DNA from: Clostridiaceae bacterium | Lineage (GTDB): Bacteria; Bacillota; Clostridia; Saccharofermentanales; DTU023 | NCBI GenBank assembly: GCA_012799825.1 | Contig: JAAZKK010000118.1 | Coordinates: 1-57,316 of the forward strand | Length of the DNA stretch: 57,316 nucleotides | Reading direction: 5' to 3' | Part shown: piece after piece, positions 1 to 7,621 of the stretch | Layout: every line of letters begins with the position of its first letter | How positions within the stretch are numbered: the first letter of the stretch is position 1 | Translations under genes and position numbers: made by a program | The notes under the pieces: generated by a model | Database searches by the model: none | Seen by the model: only the letters and a program-made list of their open reading frames with translations | Told to the model about the DNA's origin: nothing

Positions 1-628
1 TGATGAAAGGGTCTTTCAGCGTGATGTCATGATTAAGTGCCGCTGTGTAACCGAAACAACGTATTAGACCGTTCAAATGATTCAAGATGTAATGCTTCGG
101 CTTCGGCTTGGACGCATACGTCGTCTGGCTGATGTCAAAATAATTTTCATACTTACTATCCGGTTCGCTAGAGTCATGAAAGATTTTAATAGCTTTTGAT
201 TTTTTAAGGATATTTGCACCAAGCACCTTCCACTCGTCGAACGTGCGAATTTCCGTTGCGTCCGGCATCTGCTCTTTTAATTGCATAATTTTGTCATACG
301 AAAAATCAGGAAAAGCCGCTTGCAAACGAATATATGCAGGAAGCGCGCTTTCTATTTCGTCTTTTTCCTCGACGGGAATAACATCAACTGTTTTTTCCGC
401 AGGTTTTCCGTCCTCATCAATTTCTGTTAAGCCTTCAGCCCACTTATCGAGTACCTCAAGACACTCCGTATCTTGTTTGTGGCGTTCCAGTCTTAAATGA
501 AGGCTATCTTTGATAACATACATTGAGACGGAATAGTCCTTGATATTGTTATCTTTCAAATAATGAACCAGTGTTCTTATCTGCTCGTAAAAAGCGTTTA
601 ATTGTTCGTTTAATTCTTTGTTTTTCAT
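1..628 (-). CDS. ArdC-like N-terminal domain protein, partial (runs off left edge)
   Basis: An open frame starts at ATG 628-626 with GGAG six bases upstream, two bases after the stop of the PcfB-like gene, and stays open for 209 codons to the window edge. The first 80 residues are acidic and hydrophilic (MKNKELNEQLNAFYEQIRTL...). The following segment (ALPAYIRLQAAFPDF, then RTFDEWKVLGANILKKSKAIKIF and ENYFDISQT) has the layout of the ArdC N-terminal single-stranded-DNA-binding domain: a tryptophan, a lysine-rich turn, then FDISQT. In Firmicute elements such domains often head large LtrC-like or antirestriction proteins. The C-terminus is not visible, so the total length and any metallopeptidase or primase part are unknown. 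Confidence 0.6.
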   Translation of the reverse strand, partial: MKNKELNEQLNAFYEQIRTLVHYLKDNNIKDYSVSMYVIKDSLHLRLERHKQDTECLEVLDKWAEGLTEIDEDGKPAEKTVDVIPVEEKDEIESALPAYIRLQAAFPDFSYDKIMQLKEQMPDATEIRTFDEWKVLGANILKKSKAIKIFHDSSEPDSKYENYFDISQTTYASKPKPKHYILNHLNGLIRCFGYTAALNHDITLKDPFI

Positions 629-630
629 CT

Positions 631-1644
631 TTAACGCTCCATTGTTTTTACAGGATCGGACTTCCCTTCCTGTTTCATAATTCTTCTTTCACATTGTTTG
701 TAAGCGTCTATGACTCCCCGCGAAAGATCAATTTCACAATCTCTCTCCTTGTAAGAATCGGAGTGATTCGAGTATTCCTTCGCTTGTGAGGATTTCGGAG
801 AGACGTTCCCTTCCTTTATGCCCGGCATATCCGGGCTCGACATTTCCCCCAAAAATTCACCATGATCAACAATATCGGCACGGGTATAAAAGGCGGTCAA
901 CTCTGGTAAAACCTGTTCCGACGCACCTTTTTCATTCTCAGCCTTCACCGTTTCCGGCGCTTTTTCTTCTCCTGGAATGGTTACTTCTTTCCTTGTTATG
1001 TAAGGTTCCGAATCTTCCTTTTCCACATAGGCTTGAGATTTATCGACATCGATGACTTCTTCTTCCTTTTCAAGAGGGACTTCTCTTTCAGTTTCAGAGA
1101 TTTCTACCTCCTGCACCGGCGGTGCCTGTTCTTCCACTTCATAAATATCCGGAGTCTTCAAATCGTCCAGCGTAAATTCTTTTGTATTAAAGGGAATAAT
1201 TTTTTCTGCGAGAATGTGGCATATAGGTGCAGATTTTAGAATTTCCTGTATTTTTTCCGCATCCGTAGGCCGCGCAAAAATCATTTGCGGCGATTCATCG
1301 ACTTTTATTTTTTCGCCGGTAATCCAATCTACACCACTTTGCTCTGCGGTAGCATTTTTAACGTAGTAACAAGCGACTCCGAACTCTTTTGCTTGCTCCT
1401 TAAAACTTTTCACTGCGTCAGGCGGTAAGTAGAAGATGGTAGAATCAATTTCACCATGCTTCAACTGGCGTCCTATGTGCTGATCATAAAAAAGTATTTT
1501 CCCCGCTTTACTGCCAAGAGAGGCAATCGCGGATAAAGCGACCGTTGAGCCTTTGCCCGTCGCCTTTATAGCGCCAAGACCGCCGTTCACTCCTAGTTCT
1601 GCTAACTTAAAAATCATATACATCGTTGCATCACCCGGTTCCAT
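631..1644 (-). CDS. PcfB/DUF3801-family conjugation protein
   Basis: The protein has 337 residues. The N-terminal 150 residues (starting MEPGDATMYMIFKLAELGVNGG, with GKGSTVALSAIAS and later QMIFARPTDAEKIQEIL) match the DUF3801 domain of PcfB, a protein found next to coupling proteins in conjugative plasmids and elements. It is thought to help prepare relaxase-DNA for the channel. Residues 175-337 are an acidic, low-complexity tail rich in Glu and Lys. I chose ATG 1644 because AGGAG lies seven bases upstream; a longer frame to 1668 would start inside the terminator region. It is the penultimate gene before the left edge and two bases from the next gene, so the two are probably co-transcribed. 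Confidence 0.75.
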   Translation of the reverse strand: MEPGDATMYMIFKLAELGVNGGLGAIKATGKGSTVALSAIASLGSKAGKILFYDQHIGRQLKHGEIDSTIFYLPPDAVKSFKEQAKEFGVACYYVKNATAEQSGVDWITGEKIKVDESPQMIFARPTDAEKIQEILKSAPICHILAEKIIPFNTKEFTLDDLKTPDIYEVEEQAPPVQEVEISETEREVPLEKEEEVIDVDKSQAYVEKEDSEPYITRKEVTIPGEEKAPETVKAENEKGASEQVLPELTAFYTRADIVDHGEFLGEMSSPDMPGIKEGNVSPKSSQAKEYSNHSDSYKERDCEIDLSRGVIDAYKQCERRIMKQEGKSDPVKTMER

Positions 1645-1665
1645 GTTTAACTCCTTTTTCTGCAA

Positions 1666-1688
1666 CAAAAAAGCGGCTTCTTTGCCGC
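1666..1688 (-). terminator. Hairpin with T-run just upstream of the PcfB-like gene
   Basis: On the minus strand GCGGC-N6-GCCGC is followed by seven Ts. The hairpin ends about ten bases before the ribosome-binding site of the PcfB-like gene, so it would end the preceding transcript or act as an attenuator for the next gene. Confidence 0.65.
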
Positions 1689-1697
1689 AAGCTTTTT

Positions 1698-1719
1698 ACA
1701 AGTAAACCACTTCGCTAGT
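1698..1719. repeat. 22-bp palindrome, copy 1 (degenerate)
   Basis: It matches ACTAGTGAA-CCAC-TTCACTAGT at 19 of 22 positions. It lies between the stop at 1728 and the hairpin at 1666-1688. It is one of six copies spread over the element; see the finding on the palindrome family. Confidence 0.7.
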
Positions 1720-1727
1720 TGCTCTTT

Positions 1728-2219
1728 TTAGCGCTCCATTTCTAATCTTTCCAACAATACTTTATATTTTTCGGGTTCCCTTACTCTAGGATCATAACCG
1801 CCGTCACGTTCTCCCAAAATATCCGCGGCGGCTCGATTGAACGATCTTAAAAGTCGTTCGTTCATCATGAACATTTCCTCTGTGAAATCCAATGCTACTA
1901 AAGCACCGCCCATATTTTTGTTTTCTTTACTAAAACCTGTGTTCATCAACTCTTCATGAAAAGCGTCGTACATGAAGCCGGTGCCGTCTTTGTCATCATA
2001 CATGCGTTCATGTATTTCGTTGCGTTGGCGTTGGACAACAAGAGCCGCTTTCTCAACATTTTTACCCCAAAAATAAACTCCCATGCCGAGATACGATATC
2101 CCTTTTAATCCTCGTAGTTGTTTTTGCAACTCAGCTTCTCTATTTGAATATGCCCTGAATATCGGAAACTTTGAAAGTTCCTTGTTGTGATGTTCTTTCA
2201 TTTCCTGATACTCGTTCAT
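1728..2219 (-). CDS. Conserved element protein of unknown function
   Basis: The protein has 163 residues and I do not recognise its family. It is hydrophilic with mixed charge and likely helical (EAELQKQLRGLKG, then KAALVVQRQRNEIHERMYDD). A short less polar stretch (GISYLGMGVYFWG, about residues 39-51) is too short and polar for a firm membrane segment. The ATG overlaps the stop of the upstream gene (2216-3031) by four bases, which indicates translational coupling. The context, between the relaxase and the PcfB-like gene, suggests a transfer or maintenance role, but that is inference. Confidence 0.75.
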   Translation of the reverse strand: MNEYQEMKEHHNKELSKFPIFRAYSNREAELQKQLRGLKGISYLGMGVYFWGKNVEKAALVVQRQRNEIHERMYDDKDGTGFMYDAFHEELMNTGFSKENKNMGGALVALDFTEEMFMMNERLLRSFNRAAADILGERDGGYDPRVREPEKYKVLLERLEMER

Positions 2220-3031
2220 TTGATATGTACCTCTTCTTTCTCTAACCTGTTCTTTTTAATCCGTTTCATTCGCTCGAGATGAATAATAAAATCTTCGCGT
2301 GTCGCCTCAATGATTATCTGATAATTCCTCTTAGGCGGTATAAACGATGTTGTTTGTGCTCCTTCCGTAACCTCATAACCAATCACTTCAAGCCAGTTAA
2401 ACAGTTGTTCTGGATTTTCAGCAGTCATTGATAGGCCTTTTATTGTGGCCACTAACGTTCTTCTGTTTTTCTTACGGTCTTTCTGATTCATTTCAACAAC
2501 TTTTTGAGGAAAACCGATAGGAAGACTACCGTCTTTTCCTATAAGCTCCTGAACCGGAAGCCCCTCAATCAAGGCCGCACAAATGAAACCCATATCGGTC
2601 GGTGAATAGTGCGGATTTTCATATATCTTTGTGTCAATGCCAGCTTTTATCCCGCGCTTAATCTGATACATCTGTTCCGGCGTGTAATAGGAATATTCAA
2701 TCGGTGATACATCGATGCCGTCCATGATACCCATTTGAATTTCATGTATCTGCTGTGCAGAAAATCCGCTATCAAGATATTTTTGATATTCAAGGTCATT
2801 CATTAAGGCAAAATGCAATACGCCAACTTCATCCGGCGACAAATCTTTTTTGAGCAGGGCAGTACAGTCTTTTCCGGCAAAAAGCACTTCTCTTATTTTT
2901 CGCATATGATACGAACTATACGCAGGATCGGCATAGTAAGTTATATCAACGCCATTACTCAAGCCTCGTACTAATTCACTCCATTGCGATGAGTTAAACT
3001 CGTCAATGTCAAAGTATTTTTCGTTTTCCAA
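2216..3031 (-). CDS. Internal-repeat protein typical of Firmicute transfer regions
   Basis: The protein has about 271 residues and carries at least four degenerate copies of a 30-35 residue unit with the pattern G-[ILV]-D-x-x-x-Y-a-x-P-x-[FY]-s-x-x-Q-M-x-x-I-[RK]-x-G, for example GVDITYYADPAYS..MRKIREVLFAG and GIDVSPIEYSYYTPEQMYQIKRGI. Such repeat proteins are common beside relaxase genes in clostridial elements; their biochemical role is not established. I chose a TTG start at 3031 because AAAGGGGGG lies just upstream. The in-frame ATG at 3049 would use a ribosome site inside the terminator hairpin, so it is less likely. The C-terminal 100 residues are basic. Confidence 0.7.
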   Translation of the reverse strand: MENEKYFDIDEFNSSQWSELVRGLSNGVDITYYADPAYSSYHMRKIREVLFAGKDCTALLKKDLSPDEVGVLHFALMNDLEYQKYLDSGFSAQQIHEIQMGIMDGIDVSPIEYSYYTPEQMYQIKRGIKAGIDTKIYENPHYSPTDMGFICAALIEGLPVQELIGKDGSLPIGFPQKVVEMNQKDRKKNRRTLVATIKGLSMTAENPEQLFNWLEVIGYEVTEGAQTTSFIPPKRNYQIIIEATREDFIIHLERMKRIKKNRLEKEEVHIK

Positions 3032-3055
3032 CGTGTTCCCCCCTTTCATTACAAT

Positions 3056-3078
3056 AAAAAAGCGGCCTACCTGCCGCT
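3056..3078 (-). terminator. AGCGGC/GCCGCT hairpin after the relaxase gene
   Basis: On the minus strand AGCGGC-N6-GCCGCT is followed by a T-run. It sits between the relaxase stop (3166) and the start of the next gene, downstream of palindrome copy 2. Confidence 0.65.
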
Positions 3079-3137
3079 CTTCCTCTTATCTCCGTATTTA
3101 ATTCATTTTTAGCGATAAATTACCGCGTTCTCGTCCA

Positions 3138-3159
3138 ACTAGTGAACCACTTCACTAGT
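3138..3159. repeat. 22-bp palindrome, copy 2 (consensus)
   Basis: It is a perfect ACTAGTGAA-CCAC-TTCACTAGT copy, six bases after the relaxase stop codon and before the hairpin at 3056-3078. Confidence 0.85.
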
Positions 3160-3165
3160 ATCTCT

Positions 3166-4620
3166 TTAGCGCACAAAATCATTCAGCTCCGGTTCCTTGC
3201 GACTACAGTGCCAGTGATATTCTTCATGCTCTCGATGCTGTTCCGGCTGTTCTTTACGCGCTTTTAATCTTGGTTCATCATTCTCAGCTTTTCGTTCTCT
3301 TCCTTCAAGCTCTGAATGTAACTGTGCTGATGATCGATTACCACTTTCGCGCGAATCATATTGTCCGTATACAGTTTTTTCAGCCTGTCGAAGTCCTCTT
3401 GCAACTCCTTGTTCACGTCGTTCGGACGGTTGACTTTTCTGATTTTCTCTTGAGGTAAAGTACTCATGTTCTTGTTCCTTTTCAAATTTTTTGACGTGCT
3501 TTTTCCATGTGTCGCGGATGACTTCTTTAACTAATTCTCGTTCTTGTTCTGTGCCCTTTTTCTCTTTAACAAAAGAAACAGCCTTGTCGAAGCTCTGTAA
3601 TTCATACTTATACACAATACGTACTTTTTGTCCATATTCTTTTAACTTAAATATAGCGGCTTCGTTCGGTTTTGTCTCCTGTTTTTTCAATGGTTCGTTA
3701 TTAAACAGCTTATTAAATTTCCGGTAGTAGTATCGAAATACTCTTACATAGTAAGGAGATCGTATCTTAAATAGTAAAATGAGAACGGTAGGCTTTTTCC
3801 TTGTCCGGTAATTAACATTCTTCTTAACGGCAGGAGAAGCAAACGTTTTTCCTTTTTGCCTTTCAATGCGTCTTGATAGCGCGTCCAGTTCAAATGCATC
3901 ACCAAGAGAACGAAGCCTAACAAAACGCTCCATGCCGGGACGACGGATAGCAATATGCTTGACATCCGATTTCACGTCATAACCTTCCCTTGACAGCAAA
4001 TGAAGCAAGTCTGAAAAGTTGTCTGCGGTCTTTACAAGTCGGTTAATATCTTCTCTTATCTTCACCCGATGACTGCGATTGTACACGCGGTTGACTGTTT
4101 TTTTTCTATCTACTGATGGTTCCGTTATGACAGATAACTCGTGCTCCAAACACAGATGGTCAGATAAATTTCTAAAATGAAGTTTATTTCCTTTGCCTAG
4201 ATGGTATTTTTTTCCATCAAGAAAACTTACCGAATTGATGATGAAGTGATTATGGATATGAGCTTTATCAAGATGCGTAGAAACAACCACCTGATATTTC
4301 TCTCCCCACATTATGTTGGCAATTTTTACTCCAATATCATGTGCCACATCCGGCTCGACTTCGCCAGGCTTAAAACTTTGTATCGCATGATAATATTGTA
4401 TGCCGCCCGGTTTTCCCCATAGTTCTTTTGTCTTTTGCATTTCATCGGCGGCGATATCACTTGTACAATTTATTCCGGTTACATAGCGGACGTCTGCGAT
4501 TGTTTTTTCCGGATTTCCTATATAGTAGATTGCATCGGCAAGTGTCTTTTCTTCATTTTTCGTGTAGTCCAGCGCCTTCTTGAGTATTGCGCGTGAGCTT
4601 ATAATTTTTGTTGCCGCCAT
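3166..4620 (-). CDS. mobA: MOBP-type relaxase (mobilization nuclease)
   Basis: This DNA-strand transferase would nick at oriT and stay bound to the 5' end during transfer. The protein has 484 residues. Residue Tyr19 (LDYTKNEEKT) is the likely nucleophile. The metal-binding histidine motif is HLDKAHIHNHFIINS (about residues 112-126), as in the relaxase/mobilization-nuclease family that includes VirD2-like and Tn4555-type proteins. The second half is basic and Glu/Lys/Arg-rich, as expected for a flexible C-terminal region. The ATG at 4620 is preceded by AGGAG at seven bases; a TTG one codon earlier is possible. It follows mobC after 26 bases, and a candidate oriT lies upstream of mobC, the usual mobilization layout. 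A second frame inside its 3' end may encode another protein (3264-3467). Confidence 0.9.
   Translation of the reverse strand: MAATKIISSRAILKKALDYTKNEEKTLADAIYYIGNPEKTIADVRYVTGINCTSDIAADEMQKTKELWGKPGGIQYYHAIQSFKPGEVEPDVAHDIGVKIANIMWGEKYQVVVSTHLDKAHIHNHFIINSVSFLDGKKYHLGKGNKLHFRNLSDHLCLEHELSVITEPSVDRKKTVNRVYNRSHRVKIREDINRLVKTADNFSDLLHLLSREGYDVKSDVKHIAIRRPGMERFVRLRSLGDAFELDALSRRIERQKGKTFASPAVKKNVNYRTRKKPTVLILLFKIRSPYYVRVFRYYYRKFNKLFNNEPLKKQETKPNEAAIFKLKEYGQKVRIVYKYELQSFDKAVSFVKEKKGTEQERELVKEVIRDTWKKHVKKFEKEQEHEYFTSRENQKSQPSERREQGVARGLRQAEKTVYGQYDSRESGNRSSAQLHSELEGRERKAENDEPRLKARKEQPEQHREHEEYHWHCSRKEPELNDFVR
3264..3467 (-). CDS. Possible nested coiled-coil gene inside the relaxase 3' end
   Basis: A 67-residue frame lies wholly inside the relaxase gene in another phase. 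It begins MSTLPQEKIRKVNRP and ends KEENEKLRMMNQD. The predicted protein is heptad-like and coiled-coil prone (ELQEDFDRLKKLYTDN, YIQSLKEENEKLRM). AAGGA stands eight bases before its ATG. ColE1-family mbeB/mbeD and staphylococcal pC221 mobB are established examples of mobilization accessory genes nested in a relaxase gene. The layout is similar, but homology is not shown. It could be a chance frame, because the relaxase tail itself is Glu/Arg-rich. Confidence 0.45.
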   Translation of the reverse strand: MSTLPQEKIRKVNRPNDVNKELQEDFDRLKKLYTDNMIRAKVVIDHQHSYIQSLKEENEKLRMMNQD

Positions 4621-4646
4621 CAAAATTCTCCTTTCCTTTTCATTTT

Positions 4647-4991
4647 TTATTTTGAAACAGGTCTCGATGCCGATTGTAACTTGTCATCTATCGAAAGCAG
4701 ATATTGGAGCAGTTCATGATAGGCTTTTTTATACTCTTTGTGATAAATACTGCCGGTCGCATTGGCCACCATTGTAAGCCGGTTAAGATTGACTCCGATA
4801 CGTCGAAGCTCATTTTTTAACTCGTGGTATTCGAGCGGCGGCGGTGCGTATACTCTTGACTCTGCAAGTATCGCTCGAATATAAGCTTCGCGAGGAAGGC
4901 CGGATTGTGTCACTTTTTCATCCAATAAATCTAACTCTTCTTGTGTAAGCCTAATTAAAAAAGAACACGATCGTTTTCTCTTTTCTGACAT
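4647..4991 (-). CDS. mobC: MobC-like relaxosome protein
   Basis: The protein has 114 residues. Its N-terminus (MSEKRKRSCSFLIRLTQEELDLLDEKVTQSGLPREAYIRAIL) is a ribbon-helix-helix-like DNA-binding segment. The C-terminal half carries the MobC signature (ELKNELRRIGVNLNRLTMVANATG). MobC proteins bind near the nick site, open the DNA and help the relaxase. I chose ATG 4991 because AGAGAGGA lies upstream; the longer frame to 5057 adds a segment without a good start. The relaxase gene follows 26 bases downstream, and the candidate oriT lies about 240 bases upstream. Confidence 0.85.
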   Translation of the reverse strand: MSEKRKRSCSFLIRLTQEELDLLDEKVTQSGLPREAYIRAILAESRVYAPPPLEYHELKNELRRIGVNLNRLTMVANATGSIYHKEYKKAYHELLQYLLSIDDKLQSASRPVSK

Positions 4992-5224
4992 AAAATATTC
5001 CTCTCTAATGCGAGAACCCGCTTCCTTCTTCTTGCTCAAAAAAGCACAGGTGAACATCGCCTTGTTTATACATTTTTTTGATTTTATGCAATTTTGAGGA
5101 GTTTATTCCCTGTTTGTCCCTTCCTATATATATAAATATATATATTGCTATTATCTTAAAATTTATAAATATATGTGTATTCAAGATATAGATATATATA
5201 GAGAGAGGACTTCACTAACTGGCA

Positions 5225-5310
5225 AGCATCGCATTTGGATATCCACAAGTGCTACCCAAATGCCCCTGCCGAACAGGGATTGTTAGGGGATTCCCCTAAG
5301 ACCCCGATAT
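5225..5310. other. Candidate oriT (inverted-repeat cluster upstream of mobC)
   Basis: Three inverted repeats lie close together: GCATTTGG (5231-5238) with CCAAATGC (5256-5263), CCCTG (5264-5268) with CAGGG (5274-5278), and TTAGGGGA-T-TCCCCTAA (5283-5299), followed by GACCCCG. They are upstream of mobC/mobA and beside a very AT-rich stretch (5120-5205) of TATA runs, a typical origin-of-transfer setting. The nick position cannot be read from the sequence alone. The whole gap 5058-5431 holds no gene that I can support. Confidence 0.5.
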
Positions 5311-5316
5311 GTATAA

Positions 5317-5344
5317 ATAAAAAACCTACCACAAAGTGCGTAGG
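5317..5344 (-). terminator. Terminator of the AbiE operon
   Basis: On the minus strand CCTAC-N10-GTAGG is followed by TTTTTTATTTA. It lies about 90 bases after the abiEii stop codon. Confidence 0.7.
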
Positions 5345-5431
5345 CTTTATAAGTAATATGAACGCTTCGTTTATTAAGCTTCAATGTTATGATTCATTAT
5401 TGTCCATTTCTCTTTCTTCATTCCACGTGTT

Positions 5432-6376
5432 TCAATGCTTGCTTTTCCACAATGCCATCGGATGACGTTCCAGTCTTTTTGATATTTCTGTATTTCCAAA
5501 TAGTAAGTCAGGTCGATAAACCTGCTCATTAAACGCATCCAAGAACATTTTATCGTTATCTGTTAAACGCAGATTACTTGAAAAATAATCCTCAACGACT
5601 TCCGTTGCAATTTGAACGTTGAAAAATTCTCCTTTGCGTAAAACAGGTAAGAGGCTCTTCAAAATTTGATGTTGAGTAATATTTTTAATCCTGTTAAAAG
5701 ATAAAATAAATGAAGAATCATCAGCGTTTACTGCGCTGTAAAACACTACACAACGACGCAAAAAATCAGTTTCAGACTCATTAAAGAGATCTGACTTTAC
5801 CATGTTATAAACATCGTAAAGGTCTCGTGGTGCCGAACGGGATAGTAAAGCAACAATTTTCGATGCGAATAATTCAATAGGTGATACTGTCTTTATCTTA
5901 AAATTATTGTCTTTGCCTTCAAATAAAACAAGTCTATCTTCAGGAGAAAGGACATGGCATCGAAGGACATAATTGATTTCAATTTTTAAGTTATCTGTCA
6001 TACCAGCTACATTCTTGTATTCATAAATAAAAGAATCTAGCGCATGGCTACGCTTTGTTTTATTACTTTGCGTGTAACCATTGGCGGTCAAGTATTTATC
6101 AATTCTATCCGTTATAACGGAGCGATTTTTCAACATTTGTTCCCGCGTGACTTCCGCTGAATAATCTAGATCAATGTCAACAGAGAGGCGTGGCAAGTTA
6201 AACACCGTTAGATTTATTGCCGTTCCCCCTTTAAGTACAAGAACCTGAGACAATAACGCATCGTCTTTAATAAACTCTAAAATATCTACAAGGCGATACG
6301 TTTTTTCAAACATATCACGAACAAAACCGGCTTTCTTTGCTTGAGTATCTATAAATGAATAATCATATTTCAGCAT
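5432..6376 (-). CDS. abiEii: AbiEii nucleotidyltransferase toxin
   Basis: The protein has 314 residues. The N-terminal third holds the nucleotidyltransferase signature VLKGGTAINL...LPRLSVDIDLDY (about residues 46-72): a GG[ST] turn followed by the DxD metal-binding pair of the AbiEii/AbiGii family. AbiE systems are type IV toxin-antitoxin and phage-abortive modules in which the toxin modifies RNA; tRNA 3'-end nucleotide addition has been shown for relatives. The ATG overlaps the 3' end of abiEi by 14 bases, which couples their translation. It is followed by a terminator at 5317-5344. The gene probably stabilises the element and defends the host. Confidence 0.85.
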   Translation of the reverse strand: MLKYDYSFIDTQAKKAGFVRDMFEKTYRLVDILEFIKDDALLSQVLVLKGGTAINLTVFNLPRLSVDIDLDYSAEVTREQMLKNRSVITDRIDKYLTANGYTQSNKTKRSHALDSFIYEYKNVAGMTDNLKIEINYVLRCHVLSPEDRLVLFEGKDNNFKIKTVSPIELFASKIVALLSRSAPRDLYDVYNMVKSDLFNESETDFLRRCVVFYSAVNADDSSFILSFNRIKNITQHQILKSLLPVLRKGEFFNVQIATEVVEDYFSSNLRLTDNDKMFLDAFNEQVYRPDLLFGNTEISKRLERHPMALWKSKH

Positions 6377-7127
6377 TTTCTACAATCCCCTTGTTCACAA
6401 TTTTTTTTATGTTTGATGGTGCGTAAAGATTCCATTTTTCATGGAACTCGTAGTCAATCGGTTCTTTCACTAGGTAGCGATTTGCGCCGGATATACGCTT
6501 TTTGCAGATATCAAAAAAGGAAGGCGGCAACAAAAACTCCTCATTCATCTGTTCCATTAGATAACCTGTTTTTTGATAGAGAAAACCATTTTTGTAATCT
6601 GACAACGCATCAAGCAAACGTTCGGCGCGAAGAGAAGGAACAAGCATTAGACAACGCACTAGTTCTTCCAATCCGCCAGCACGAGCAATATCATCAATAC
6701 AATCAACAACTGTGCGCTCAAGGCCAGATACTCTAATCAACCCTTCGCTAATCACTTCCGGATCACCTTTAGGTGAAGCGCGTCGAAACGTGACACCTTG
6801 ATAATTAAAATCACGGAAACGATGTTTGCTCGTTACTGTGATCTCAAAGAAAACCTGATTCGCATAACCATAAACTTCAAAAGCACTGTGATAGGATACA
6901 AAAGCATCCGGGAAAAGACGGCTTCCTAGTGCATAATTTGAAAACAAAGGCTGCTTTGTCGCAAGGTTAATCACAACGTAAAAATTATGGCGCACCCGTT
7001 CAATGTAACCTTTTGCAAGATATTGTTGAATAATAGACGCGGCAGTTGCTATACTGCATCCAAGTTTATCCGCGAGCTCTATGCGCGAAAAACAGCCCAA
7101 CTCAACCATTTGATCATAGTGTTTCAT
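6363..7127 (-). CDS. abiEi: AbiEi-type antitoxin/repressor
   Basis: The protein has 254 residues. An N-terminal winged helix (MVELGCFSRIELADKLGCSIATAASIIQQYLAKGYIERVRHNFYVVIN) is followed by the AbiEi central domain (SYHSAFEVYGYANQVFFEITVTSKHRFRDFNYQGVTFRR, then GLERTVVDCIDDIARAGGLEE). Family members bind inverted repeats in their own promoter and neutralise the AbiEii toxin without forming a stable complex. I chose ATG 7127 with GGGAG ten bases upstream; a GTG at 7166 lies inside the operator and is unlikely. The palindrome at 7164-7195 is the probable operator. The toxin gene follows with a 14-base overlap. Confidence 0.85.
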   Translation of the reverse strand: MKHYDQMVELGCFSRIELADKLGCSIATAASIIQQYLAKGYIERVRHNFYVVINLATKQPLFSNYALGSRLFPDAFVSYHSAFEVYGYANQVFFEITVTSKHRFRDFNYQGVTFRRASPKGDPEVISEGLIRVSGLERTVVDCIDDIARAGGLEELVRCLMLVPSLRAERLLDALSDYKNGFLYQKTGYLMEQMNEEFLLPPSFFDICKKRISGANRYLVKEPIDYEFHEKWNLYAPSNIKKIVNKGIVENAEI

Positions 7128-7163
7128 TAAAGAAGCACTCCCTTTTCGTTTTTTTAAATTTAA

Positions 7164-7195
7164 CACAATAAGACCTTTATTACAATCTTATTGTG
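7164..7195 (-). promoter_or_regulatory. Probable AbiEi operator/promoter
   Basis: A perfect 10-bp inverted repeat, CACAATAAGA (7164-7173) and TCTTATTGTG (7186-7195), is separated by 12 bases, 37 bases upstream of the abiEi start. On the minus strand TTGTAA and TTAAAT with a 16-base spacer could be the -35 and -10 elements overlapping it. AbiEi repressors are known to bind such repeats, so negative autoregulation is the natural reading. Confidence 0.65.
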
Positions 7196-7257
7196 CACTT
7201 TTTAGTATATTAATTATTCCTTTTTGGCTGCACCGACAGACTTATTTTATTTTTGAA

Positions 7258-7306
7258 AATAAAAGAGGTGTCTCAAAACACTTTATTAAGTGATATAGGC
7301 ATCCTC
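7258..7306 (-). terminator. Terminator after the 76-residue protein gene
   Basis: On the minus strand an imperfect long stem (GAGGATGCC...GACACCTC) encloses CACTT-AATA-AAGTG and is followed by TTTTATTTT. It separates the small gene from the AbiE operon. Confidence 0.5.
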
Positions 7307-7323
7307 TAATCAGCGCTTCGCTA

Positions 7324-7554
7324 TCATTCGAATTCCTGCTCTTGTAAGATACTCATGTATTCTTTTGCTTTCTGCTCATCAATCGGTGTGAGTTCATAAT
7401 CTCGGATTTCGTCATTTGATAAAGAACGTTTATAGTAAACAATCGAATAATAACCGGATGTTTCCTTGTCAACATCTTGAAAGCCCATCATGCCCATGAT
7501 TGGTTGTGTTCCAATAGAACAGCCTCTATATCTCATTCCGTAGTAATACAACAT
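7324..7554 (-). CDS. Small conserved element protein (76 aa), unknown function
   Basis: It begins MLYYYGMRYRGCSIGTQPIMGMMGFQD and contains YYSIVYYKRSLSNDEIRDYELTPID. Small proteins of this pattern (aromatic N-terminus, then RG-S-GTQP and a YxxIxYxRxL strand) recur in Firmicute mobile elements, but I cannot name a function. ATG 7554 has GGGAG seven bases upstream; the longer frame to 7641 runs through the terminator hairpin, so it is rejected. It lies between the pentapeptide-repeat gene and AbiE. Confidence 0.6.
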   Translation of the reverse strand: MLYYYGMRYRGCSIGTQPIMGMMGFQDVDKETSGYYSIVYYKRSLSNDEIRDYELTPIDEQKAKEYMSILQEQEFE

Positions 7555-7572
7555 TGTTTTTACTCCCTTAAT

Positions 7573-7600
7573 AAAAAAGCAGCCATTCTGCTGCTCTTTT
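7573..7600 (-). terminator. GCAGC/GCTGC hairpin between two element genes
   Basis: On the minus strand GCAGC-N6-GCTGC is followed by TTTTTTAT. It stands directly before the ribosome-binding site of the gene at 7324-7554. Confidence 0.65.
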
Positions 7601-7621
7601 TTCTTAACAATCAGTTTGTTG

